A stretch of DNA of 64,000 nt, from contig JAAEZH010000031.1 in assembly GCA_018222965.1 (NCBI GenBank), forward strand, positions 1 through 64,000, written 5' to 3'. The position numbers and the translations under genes were made by a program. Position 1 is the first letter of the stretch. Each line of letters starts with the position of its first letter. Shown here piece by piece: positions 24,954-33,900 of this stretch. This DNA comes from Bacteroidota bacterium (GTDB lineage Bacteria > Bacteroidota > Bacteroidia > Chitinophagales > Saprospiraceae). The notes under the pieces were generated by a model that saw only the letters and a list, made by a program, of their open reading frames with translations, did not search any database and was not told where the DNA came from.

Positions 24954-27134
24954 ATGTACTTCATGAAATCGTTCTTTTCCATTCTTGCCGGATTCCTCCT
25001 CAGTTTTAATCTTTTTAGTCAGGATTTTGCGGATTATTCTCCCCTGGATTGTGTCGGCGACATTCCCGATATTTTTACAACCCCTTCCTCTGAAAAGTAC
25101 AAGGCAGAACTTGCCGAAATTGCTCGCAACGGTGTAAGTCATTCAGAAATGGCTACTATGGATCAATTTGCGTTGGAGACCAACTTTGTGATAGACGATA
25201 TGTTGCAAAGCGGCATTGTGCTTTTCAATGATGAAGTGAGTCAATACCTCAACGATATCATGTCGGTCTTGCTGGAAAACGAGCCCGAGTTACAGGATGT
25301 CGTCAATGTGTATACCCTTCGCACCGAAAATGTAAATGCATTTGCAACAAGTCGGGGGTCCATATTTGTTACCCTGGGATTAATCAGTCAGTTGGAAAAC
25401 GAAGCCCAATTGGCGTACATCCTGGCACACGAGCTGGTTCATGTGCGCGAACAACACTTGCTGAATCTATACTTAAAATCTGCAGCGCTGGAAAGAGGCA
25501 GTCAGGACCTGGTAAAAGAGTCGGGACTGAGTGAAAGCATCCTCTCCGAAAATCACTACTCCAAGGAAGTAGAGATGGAAGCAGACATATTTGGTTTGGA
25601 GCGATTCCTGTCTACCAATTACAGTTATTCCACACTAAATACCGTTTTCGACGTCTTTAAATACGCTTATCTCCCTTTTGATGAAGTGCCTTTTGATGCT
25701 TCCATCTTTGAAGATGAGTATTATCAATTTCCGGAGAAGTTTTTCAAAGAAGAATTGGATCCGATCACAGGAACTGACGAAGATGCCGACGATAGTGAAA
25801 GCACGCACCCCAATATTGGTACTCGCCGAAAAGCCCTGCGGGAAGCACTGGAGGGCAAATCTGATGAGGGGCGTACCAACTACCTGGTTTCTGAGGAGCG
25901 CTTTTTTCGGGTGCGCGAGATTGCCCGGTTCGAACTACCCATGCTTTATTTACAGGCAGAAGCACTGGCATTAACCATCTACACCGGAAACATTTTACTT
26001 CAAAAATACCCCGGCAACAAATACCTCCGAAAAACGGTTGGCAAAGCCTTGTATGTGCATTCAAAGTACTCCAATGACGAGGATTATTACTATGAATCCA
26101 ATTACAAAGAAGTAGAAGGCGAATCTCAACAAGCCCATTATTTTATGAAACGATTGCGCCGGGACGAAGCAACCATCCTTGCCCTTCGATACAACTGGCG
26201 AATCATGCAGGAAAACCCGGATGATGATGAAGTTCGATCCCTGGTCGAAGATTTGTTTATAGAACTGGGCTTTCAACGAAAGGGATTGGAAGAATTCAAT
26301 TTCGATGAGAAAATGCTTCAGGAAGTATTTAGTGGGGATGAGAGTGAGAGTGAGAGTGGGGATGAGGATGAGAGTGAGGATGGAGATGAAAACCTGAGCA
26401 AATACGATAAAATTCGGGGTAAAAAAGCAGAAACGGTCAAACCGGGTAAAACGGAATACTGGCGACTTGCCTTTCTCGAAGAGATGAAGGACGAAACATT
26501 TGAAGCTGCATTTGAAGCCGGATTGGAAGAAGCCAATGAAAGGGAAAAAGAAAGGGAGTTTTATCAAACTTACGAAGGACAAAGAGCCTGGAAAACCCGA
26601 CAAAAAACAGCTAAGAAAAAAGGGCTTCAGCTTGGTATTGATAAGGTAATTGTGATCAATCCCAATTACCTGAAACTCAACCGAAAAATGGAAAGCGGTA
26701 TTGAGTACATTGAGACCGAGACTGCACAAAACAAGTACAACGCTTACTTTGAAGAATTGGCAAGAAATACGCCTGTCAGCGTTGAGTTGCTGGATGTTTG
26801 TCAGTTGGAAGCCAATGAAACCCGGGCATTTAACGATATCCGCTTGCTAAATGACTGGTTTGAACAACAACTTCAACAAGATGACTTAAGTCTTACAACC
26901 GGATACCGTCAAAATGAGATCAATGACATTGCGGATCGCTACGGTACCGATTATTTCCTGTGGACGGGTGTCTTCACTTTTAAAAAACAAAAGAAGACTT
27001 TCCTTTACGGAATACTGTTTGACATTCGAACAGGCAGGCGGGAGGTCGTTAAGTTTGAATACATCAACAAAAGAGACCGACAATTTCTAATCAGAGGGCA
27101 TGTTTATGATATGCTCAATCAAATTGGCTCTTAG
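24954..27134 (+). CDS. M48 family metallopeptidase
   Basis: A signal peptide (MKSFFSILAGFLLSFNLFSQ after a possible start at 24954 or 24963) is followed by an M48 peptidase domain: AFATSRGSIFVTLGLI, then the zinc site HELVH at 159-163, with EMEADIFG as the third-ligand motif downstream. These are the hallmarks of BepA/YfgC-like periplasmic proteases. The remaining 450 residues are helical, include an acidic low-complexity tract (see 26336-26391), and end with a beta-rich domain. It probably acts in envelope protein quality control. A bidirectional terminator lies right after the stop. Confidence 0.87.
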   Translation: MYFMKSFFSILAGFLLSFNLFSQDFADYSPLDCVGDIPDIFTTPSSEKYKAELAEIARNGVSHSEMATMDQFALETNFVIDDMLQSGIVLFNDEVSQYLNDIMSVLLENEPELQDVVNVYTLRTENVNAFATSRGSIFVTLGLISQLENEAQLAYILAHELVHVREQHLLNLYLKSAALERGSQDLVKESGLSESILSENHYSKEVEMEADIFGLERFLSTNYSYSTLNTVFDVFKYAYLPFDEVPFDASIFEDEYYQFPEKFFKEELDPITGTDEDADDSESTHPNIGTRRKALREALEGKSDEGRTNYLVSEERFFRVREIARFELPMLYLQAEALALTIYTGNILLQKYPGNKYLRKTVGKALYVHSKYSNDEDYYYESNYKEVEGESQQAHYFMKRLRRDEATILALRYNWRIMQENPDDDEVRSLVEDLFIELGFQRKGLEEFNFDEKMLQEVFSGDESESESGDEDESEDGDENLSKYDKIRGKKAETVKPGKTEYWRLAFLEEMKDETFEAAFEAGLEEANEREKEREFYQTYEGQRAWKTRQKTAKKKGLQLGIDKVIVINPNYLKLNRKMESGIEYIETETAQNKYNAYFEELARNTPVSVELLDVCQLEANETRAFNDIRLLNDWFEQQLQQDDLSLTTGYRQNEINDIADRYGTDYFLWTGVFTFKKQKKTFLYGILFDIRTGRREVVKFEYINKRDRQFLIRGHVYDMLNQIGS
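26336..26391 (+). repeat. GAT/GAG/AGT purine-rich microrepeat encoding an acidic tract
   Basis: A stretch built from GATGAG, AGTGAG and GGGGAT units inside the M48 gene. It encodes DESESESGDEDESEDGDE. All units are in multiples of three, so copy changes would keep the frame. Confidence 0.75.
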
Positions 27135-27156
27135 AACCTTTCCCGGATAAAAGAAG

Positions 27157-27198
27157 CAGCCCGGATTTTCAGGAAAAAAATCCGGGCTGTTTTTTTTA
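27157..27198. terminator. Bidirectional intrinsic terminator between convergent genes
   Basis: CAGCCCGGATTTT (27157-27169) pairs with AAAATCCGGGCTG (27177-27189); a run of T follows to 27197. The minus-strand read continues into CTTCTTTT. It serves the M48 gene and overlaps the stop codon of the convergent flippase gene. Confidence 0.93.
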
Positions 27199-28698
27199 TT
27201 TTCTGAAGTTTCTAATCTTATTCCAGTATTCATCAGCCAGGGCGCTAAGTTCTGGCGACAAATTACCCTTCCATATTACCAAAATATACAGACCGGTGAA
27301 AACAGCAGACCGAAAGAAAATACTTAAAAAAGGATGCAAATCAATGGGTATAAAACGTACTAGAAAATAAAGCCCGATACCCAGCAGTCCAACTAATGGG
27401 GTCTTTACAGTAAAAGGCTGCAGACCTTCCCGGAAGTATAAAAAAAGATATTTAACCAGGTTAAAAATGGCAAAGGAAATTAAGGTAGCCAGTGCCGCCC
27501 CATTAATGCCATAGATGGGTATCAATACAAAGTTGAGGAATACAGATATACCTGCCAATACAATGATGGCATAAAAGTTTACCCGAAAATGCCTGGAATA
27601 CATGATCAGTTCACTATTGATCCCGGTCATCATGTCCAGCACTTTTGACGACCCCAAAATCAAAACCACATATTTTCCACTCAGGTAAATGGCTTTATTA
27701 TCCCCTTCCGGAATGAGGGCGTAAAGGTCGTCGATCGACAACCAGAGCGCAAGCAACATAAAGAGCCCGACAATAAATTGATTGATGGAACTCTGTTTAT
27801 ACAACTTTGACAGTTCCTGCCTGTCATTTTCCTCCCAGGCCTTTGTAATTATGGGACCTGAAATACTGGCCAAAGCCCGGCGAGGTACATCAATCACATT
27901 GGTTACAAAATTAGGAATGGTATATATAGCCGCACTACTCAGACCAATTAAGGATCCTACCATGAAAGTATCGATATGCGGAACAATGGCAGATCCCAGA
28001 TTGCCCAGTATTCCAAAGCCTGCAAAGACACCCATATCTTTTAAAAGCTTTCCGCGAAAGCGGTCAAAACGCGGACGAAGGTAAAGCTCCCCCAAACCTT
28101 TTGTGTACAAAATATGGGCGATAAAAATCAGTAAATGCAAAAGTACAATACCCAGAACAGCCTGCTGAAAAGAAAGCAAATCTGCGAAGTATAAAACCAC
28201 ACAGGCCGGCACCCCGATTTTGACAAACAAATCATTAAAAACAGCCGGTACCGCGATCCGGTGAAAATTCATTTCATAACGGGTCATCACCTGCGACCAG
28301 GCCAAAAACAATAACCAGGGAATCACATAACTGCCATAAGTCTCTATCAAAGGAGTGGGCTCAAAGAAAAGACTGATCAAATTATCTTCAACAAGCCAGT
28401 CAAACAGCGCCAGAATACTCACGCCAAGGGTTGGAATAAGCAACAGAAAAAACAAATAACCGTTATGTCCCCGGCTTGTATCTTTAAAATGCGGGAAGAA
28501 TCGCACGATCATGGATTGCGTGCCCAACAGAACGAAAGGCAAGGCAATCTTAGTAGCGGAAGTCAAAACCTGGATCAAACCATACTGGTCGGTGCTTAAA
28601 AAGCTGGTGTAGATAAAAAGTACATTTATCGCACCAAATACCACACCGAGGTACGTGACCAAACTTTGTTTAATTCCTTGTCGTTGAATTATTCCCAT
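27196..28698 (-). CDS. Polysaccharide (lipid-linked oligosaccharide) flippase, MOP superfamily
   Basis: A 500-residue protein with about 14 hydrophobic helices and the Wzx/RfbX layout: MGIIQRQGIKQSLVTYLGVVFG at the N-terminus, a paired six-helix repeat and NGAALATLISFAIFNLVKY in the C-terminal half. Members of this group flip undecaprenyl-linked glycans across the inner membrane. A divergent GT2 gene starts 69 bp away, which supports surface glycan assembly. The stop codon sits inside the T run of the shared terminator. Confidence 0.87.
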   Translation of the reverse strand: MGIIQRQGIKQSLVTYLGVVFGAINVLFIYTSFLSTDQYGLIQVLTSATKIALPFVLLGTQSMIVRFFPHFKDTSRGHNGYLFFLLLIPTLGVSILALFDWLVEDNLISLFFEPTPLIETYGSYVIPWLLFLAWSQVMTRYEMNFHRIAVPAVFNDLFVKIGVPACVVLYFADLLSFQQAVLGIVLLHLLIFIAHILYTKGLGELYLRPRFDRFRGKLLKDMGVFAGFGILGNLGSAIVPHIDTFMVGSLIGLSSAAIYTIPNFVTNVIDVPRRALASISGPIITKAWEENDRQELSKLYKQSSINQFIVGLFMLLALWLSIDDLYALIPEGDNKAIYLSGKYVVLILGSSKVLDMMTGINSELIMYSRHFRVNFYAIIVLAGISVFLNFVLIPIYGINGAALATLISFAIFNLVKYLFLYFREGLQPFTVKTPLVGLLGIGLYFLVRFIPIDLHPFLSIFFRSAVFTGLYILVIWKGNLSPELSALADEYWNKIRNFRK

Positions 28699-28729
28699 AC
28701 AGGCAATTGAAACGCTAAATTGCGAAATG

Positions 28730-28760
28730 TTTCAGAAAATGCGACCATTCACTAACTTTG
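28730..28760 (+). promoter_or_regulatory. Promoter TTTC-N19-TAACTTTG before the GT2 gene
   Basis: TAACTTTG (28753-28760) is an exact -7 match; TTTC at 28730-28733 is a 3/4 match to the -33 box at the canonical 19-bp spacing. The ATG follows only 7 bp after the -7 element, so the 5' leader would be about 4 nt. Confidence 0.65.
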
Positions 28761-28767
28761 ACCGGCT

Positions 28768-29712
28768 ATGAAGGTTTCTATTGTCATCCGCTGTCTCAAC
28801 GAAGAAAAGCATATCGGTCGTCTTTTGGCCGGAATTATGGAACAAAACCATAATGATGTTGAGATCATTGTTGTAGACAGTGGCTCTACCGATGCCACCT
28901 TGTCTATCGCAAGTCAGTTCCCTACCAGGATTATCCATATAAAACCAGAGGAGTTTTCTTTTGGCTTTGCCCTCAATAAAGGTTGTGAGGCAGCTACTGG
29001 CGACATTCTCCTGTTTGCCAGTGCTCATGTATATCCGGTTTTTAAAGACTGGCTGGAAAAAATTGCCGATCCATTCAAGGACCCGGAAGTAGCCCTGGTT
29101 TATGGAAAACAACAGGGAGACGAGCGCACGCGTTTCTCCGAACATCAAATCTTTGCCAAATGGTTTCCGGATGTTTCGGTTGCCGATCAAAAGCATCCTT
29201 TTTGTAATAATGCCAATTGTGCCATCCGCAAAAACTTGTGGGAATCACATCCTTATGATGAGACGCTCACCGGTCTGGAAGATCTTGCCTGGGCCAAACA
29301 AATACAGGAAGAAGGATGGAAGATTGCCTATCAGGCAGAGGCGGCAATTGTACACGTACATGAAGAAAAATGGAAGAGCGTGTTCAACCGATACAGGCGG
29401 GAAGCTATTGCCTTACGGCTAATAATGAAACACGAAACCTTCAACTTTTTGACTTTTCTAAACCTCCTGATTAAAAACTGGTGGAACGACTGGAAACAGG
29501 CAGCCCATAACAAGGTATTACGAAAAGAGTTTGGCAGTATTTTCCTCTTCCGACTCATGCAGTTCTGGGGCACATACCGGGGCTACAAACAATCTTATCT
29601 ACTCGACAATGCGGTGCGGGAACGCTTTTACTATCCCAAGGGATATGTTCAAAACCAACAGCAATCCAACGATTCTGACCGGCGAATAGATTACAGTCAA
29701 CTGGATCACTAA
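28768..29712 (+). CDS. Glycosyltransferase family 2
   Basis: A 314-residue GT-A enzyme: VSIVIRCLNEEKHIGRLL at the N-terminus, IIVVDSGSTDATL for UDP/GDP-sugar binding, and TGLEDLAWAKQI carrying the ED catalytic-base motif. This form is close to rhamnosyl- or glucosyltransferases of surface polysaccharide loci. It is divergent to the flippase and 10 bp upstream of the cyclase-family gene, which is probably cotranscribed. Confidence 0.9.
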   Translation: MKVSIVIRCLNEEKHIGRLLAGIMEQNHNDVEIIVVDSGSTDATLSIASQFPTRIIHIKPEEFSFGFALNKGCEAATGDILLFASAHVYPVFKDWLEKIADPFKDPEVALVYGKQQGDERTRFSEHQIFAKWFPDVSVADQKHPFCNNANCAIRKNLWESHPYDETLTGLEDLAWAKQIQEEGWKIAYQAEAAIVHVHEEKWKSVFNRYRREAIALRLIMKHETFNFLTFLNLLIKNWWNDWKQAAHNKVLRKEFGSIFLFRLMQFWGTYRGYKQSYLLDNAVRERFYYPKGYVQNQQQSNDSDRRIDYSQLDH

Positions 29713-29722
29713 ATCTACAATC

Positions 29723-30358
29723 ATGGGGCAACTGATCGATATTTCCAATCCGCTGCATCCGGCACTTCCCGTCTGGCCGGGTAGTCATGGCATTCATATT
29801 AATAAATTGATGGATCAGGAGAAAGGGGATGAGGCTACCGTATCCAGACTTGATATCGACATTCATTCAGGCACTCATATCGACGCGCCCTTGCATTTTA
29901 TCAAGGGAGGAAAAACCACAGCAGAAATCTCCCTAAGCAAGCTCAATGGTCCCTGCCGGGTAGTAGAACTGCGAGGAATCAAATCCATACGCCCCGAACA
30001 TCTGGATGCCCTTCGGCTGCCGAAGGAAACAAAGAAAATCCTGTTTAAAACAGACAATTCTAAAAAATGGCAAAACTTAAGCCATCCCTTTGATAAAGAC
30101 TTTACAGCCTTAAGCCCGGAAGGTGCAAAATGGATTACTGAAAATGATATTGAATTGGTGGGAATAGATTATCATTCTATCCAACGATTTTCCGATCCTA
30201 CTGAAACCCACATTACCCTTCTAAAAAAGGAGGTTGTAATTTTGGAAGGCCTAAACCTGGGGCATATCCAACCCGGCCCTTACCGTTTATGGTGCTTGCC
30301 TGTAAGTATTAAAGGAGTAGAAGGAGCCCCTGCCAGAGCCGTATTAGAAACGGTTTAA
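29723..30358 (+). CDS. Cyclase family protein (kynurenine formamidase-like)
   Basis: A 211-residue metal-dependent hydrolase. The signature HSGTHIDAPLHF holds the first metal ligands; SPEGAKWITENDIELVGIDY and LEGLNLGHIQPG are further family boxes. The best known members are bacterial kynurenine formamidase (KynB) and isatin hydrolase; others act on unknown amides or lactones. No kyn genes are nearby, so I keep the family name only. Confidence 0.88.
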   Translation: MGQLIDISNPLHPALPVWPGSHGIHINKLMDQEKGDEATVSRLDIDIHSGTHIDAPLHFIKGGKTTAEISLSKLNGPCRVVELRGIKSIRPEHLDALRLPKETKKILFKTDNSKKWQNLSHPFDKDFTALSPEGAKWITENDIELVGIDYHSIQRFSDPTETHITLLKKEVVILEGLNLGHIQPGPYRLWCLPVSIKGVEGAPARAVLETV

Positions 30359-30560
30359 TCAAACGGTAAATCCTCCTTTTGTGAAGAGGTTCCAGCCAAC
30401 AAATAACAGCCCTCCAAAGGGGATTCTTCGGGCAAAAACCACTTTGAACCCATTTTTGCGGGACTTTCTCAGCTAATACCCCATTTTATTTCCCTTTTTA
30501 ATGAAATGTAGTAGGTAAAATTTGAACATTAGTCAAAAAAAAGCCTTTAATTTGCATTAT

Positions 30561-30717
30561 AAGACTGTCACAATTTCAGTCTTTTTTCAAAAAGAAGGAC
30601 TGACCCCTCTGAGTTTACTGGGGGGTAATCAGGGGGTTAGGTCCGCTTTTTTAAAGAATTATTTGGTGATTTTTTGGCGATATTACCTGGCCCTTCAAGA
30701 GACTTGAAGGGCTTTTT
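30561..30717 (+). ncRNA. Candidate small RNA made of three terminator-like hairpins
   Basis: Three strong stem-loops with T tails follow each other in 157 bp. (1) AAGACTG/CAGTCTT at 30561-30567/30577-30583, then TTTT. (2) A long near-perfect hairpin at 30597-30644 built from GGAC/GTCC, TGACCCC/GGGGTTA, CTGA/TCAG and TTAC/GTAA, followed by GCTTTTTT. (3) GCCCTTCAAG/CTTGAAGGGC at 30690-30712, loop AGA, then TTTTT. A near -7 element TTAATTTG ends at 30554. No credible gene is present. It could be a stable RNA or a terminator cascade; I do not recognise a known RNA family. Confidence 0.5.
30690..30717 (+). terminator. Perfect intrinsic terminator in a gene-free region
   Basis: GCCCTTCAAG (30690-30699) and CTTGAAGGGC (30703-30712) pair fully around AGA and are followed by five T. 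It lies 332 bp after the nearest upstream stop codon, so it probably ends a non-coding transcript rather than the cyclase gene. Confidence 0.85.
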
Positions 30718-30856
30718 ATGTTTAAGACCTGAATGGTCTTCCAGTTTACGGAAGTAAAAAAACACCCTCAAATGCTGTAACTTTTCAATCCCCTATCGTT
30801 AAGAGACTGGAAATGAATTCTATCTCCCCTCCCCACGTGAAACGAAAATTGAAATT

Positions 30857-30888
30857 GTTTAAAAATGGCTCCTGAGGTGTTTTTAAAC
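30857..30888. repeat. 9-bp inverted repeat upstream of the metalloprotease gene
   Basis: GTTTAAAAA (30857-30865) and TTTTTAAAC (30880-30888) flank a 14-bp centre that itself contains CTCCTGAG. No T tail follows, so it looks more like an operator or an mRNA structure than a terminator. The rest of 30718-30997 shows only a weak AAGACC/GGTCTT hairpin at 30724-30740. Confidence 0.55.
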
Positions 30889-30997
30889 ATTCGCATTATT
30901 TTATCATTCTATACCCACTTCTTCGTCGGTATTGAATCCGGAGCTTGAAGTATGAAAAGATCCACACAATTTCCACAAAACTTATCAACTGAGAAAG

Positions 30998-33900
30998 ATG
31001 AAAGCCTATTTGACGAAAATTTCATTACTAATTATTTCCGTCTTTTTAAGTACTGTCATATTTGCACAAGGCCTCCCGGGAGATACCAACCCCTGGTCTG
31101 ATGTGACTGAATCTGTTATCCAAAAAGCAGGTCAGACCAGACACATCATACCTGCAAAGTACCGCACCCTTCAAATGGATCCGGTAAAAATGGTTCAGAT
31201 TCTGGACCAGGCTCCGGAGCGATTCAAAGGCAGCCAAAAGGAAGTATTGCTTAGCTTACCAATGCCTGACGAAGGTTTTCAAACCTACCGTATCTGGTAT
31301 GCCCCCATCATGCATCCCGATCTTGCCGCGAAGTATCCGAATATTCGGTCATTTGTCGGACAGGGAGTTGAAGATCCGACAGCAGTTGTTCGTTTTGATT
31401 TGACCCCGAAAGGCTTTCATGCCATGATTCGCTCGGGCAACCAACAACCAGTCTTTATTGATCCCTTTGCTGCTGAAACCAATCTGGATTACATCAGCTA
31501 TTTCAAAACGGATTTTGCCAAACCGGAAGCTTCTGAATTCATTTGTGAATTTGATGAGCATAATAAAGAAGCCCTAAAAACCATTCCGGATATTGATGAG
31601 ATCGCACTGAAAACTAATGGAGATTGCGACCTGCGTACCTACCGTCTTGCACTGGCCTGTACGGGCGAATATGCCCAGTTTCACGGAGGAACCGTAGCCG
31701 GAGCACTGGCAGCTATGAACACGACCATGACCCGGGTAAACGGAATCTTTGAAACAGACATCACTACAACGCTTCAACTGGTGCCTAATACGGATCAACT
31801 CATTTTCCTCAATGGAAATTCAGATCCCTATTCTAATGGCAACGGTGGAGCTATGCTAGGACAAAATATTTCGACCTGCAATAGTGTTATCGGTTCTTCC
31901 AATTACGACATCGGTCACGTATTCAGTACCGGTGGTGGCGGCGTTGCTTACCTCCAATGTGTTTGCGGATCAAACAAAGCAGGTGGTGTAACCGGACAAG
32001 GTACGCCCGTAGGCGATCCATTCGACGTGGATTATGTGGCCCACGAGATGGGACACCAGTTTGGTGGCCGACATACACAAAACAACAATTGCAACCGCGA
32101 CTCCCAATCGTCTTACGAGCCGGGAAGTGCCTCTACGATCATGGGGTATGCCGGGATTTGTAGTCCAAACGTACAGTCAAACAGTGATGACTTCTTCCAC
32201 ATCAATAGTGTGATCCTTATGTCCAATTTTACCAATGGCGGAGGAAACAGCTGTGCGATGATAACCAACACAGGCAATAATGCTCCTTCAGCTAATGCAG
32301 GAAACAATCACATTATTCCAAAATCCACTCCCTTTGTACTGGAAGGTTCAGCTACTGATCCGGATGGTGATGCATTAACCTATTGCTGGGAACAATACGA
32401 CAAGCAAGTAGCTTCTATGCCCCCTCAATCCTCCAATACAACCGGCCCTGCTTTTCGTTCGCTCGACCCGACAGCCTCCCCCGATCGCTACCTGCCAAAG
32501 CTAACAGATATCATTGCCAACAATTCACCGACCTGGGAAGTGCTGGCCAGCGTATCCAGAACATACAACTGGCGGCTAACCGTACGGGATAATAATCCGG
32601 GGGCAGGTTGTACCGATGACGATGAAATCACCGTAACAGTAGATGGTTCCTCAGGACCATTTCTTGTAACCAGCCCCAATAATCCGGTGGTATGGAATGC
32701 CGGAAATTCAGAGACCATCACCTGGGACGTAGCCGGCACAAGTGGCGGATCCGTTAACGCAGCCAATGTCGACATATTTTTATCTACCGATGGGGGCATG
32801 ACCTATCCGATAACACTGGCTACAGCTACGCCTAACGATGGTTCACATACCATAACAGTACCAAACAATGCAACTACCGATGCAAGAGTAATGGTTCGTG
32901 GATCAGGAAACATCTTTTTTGATATCTCTAACCAGGACTTCACCATCATTGGTGCGCCCCTGGACTTTACCCTTACTGTAACCCCTCCTTCCGTAACACT
33001 CTGCCAGGGAGAGATAGCAACTTATACAGTCAATATCGGTTCAGTCGGTGGTTTTAACGGCCCCGTTTCCCTCTCAGCAGTTGGATTACCAGCAGGAGCC
33101 AATGCCGTTTTCTCTACCAACCCGGTCAACGCACCCGGTTCTTCAAACCTAATTATCACAAATACCCAGGCCATTGCTCCCGGATCATATACATTTGATA
33201 TCGAGGGAACGGGTACACCGGGTACAGAAACTCAGACAGTTGGATTGGTTGTTCAACCCGGTGCCCCGGGATCGACTCTGCCTCTGACACCTGCAGACGA
33301 TGCGGTCGACGTATCCCTTAACCCGCTCTTTTCCTGGGCTCCGACACCAAATGCGGATGATTATGAACTTACCGTAGCCGATAACCCGAACCTCAATAAT
33401 CCGATTATTCAGGTAACGGTACCTTCTACTTCATACGCGCCTGCTGCACCACTGGAAGAAGGGGTAACTTATTACTGGCAGGTAAGAGCGGACAATAATT
33501 GTGGCAACGGAATTCCTTCAACCATTTTCAGTTTTACCACCCTGGTTACAAATCCACCACTTGAGGTAAGCGTTTCCGGTACAGATGTAAGTTGTAATAA
33601 CGGTAGTGACGGAACAGCAACAGCCCTTGCTTCCGGCGGAACCGGTTCTTACTCTTATAGCTGGGACAATGGCGGAAATACGGCTACCATCACTGGTCTC
33701 GCAGCAGGTACTTATACCGTTTCCGTCTCGGACGGTGTAGAACTGGTCACGGATATGATCACCATCAATGAGCCTACGGCGATTTCTATCTCCGGAACCG
33801 TAACCGATGATTCCGGCGCCAGCGATGGAGCCATTGACATCACCGTATCTGGCGGTACTCCGGATTATATGTTTTCCTGGTCTAGCGGCCAAAACACTGA

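Noticed and set aside
26061-26729. 222-codon minus-strand frame inside the M48 gene
   Set aside because: Its Phe/Leu/Ile-rich product is the shadow of Lys/Glu-rich codons of the protease.
30522-30707. 61-codon frame over the three-hairpin region
   Set aside because: It runs through two strong terminator-like hairpins and has no hydrophobic, domain or codon-use support; a non-coding reading fits better.
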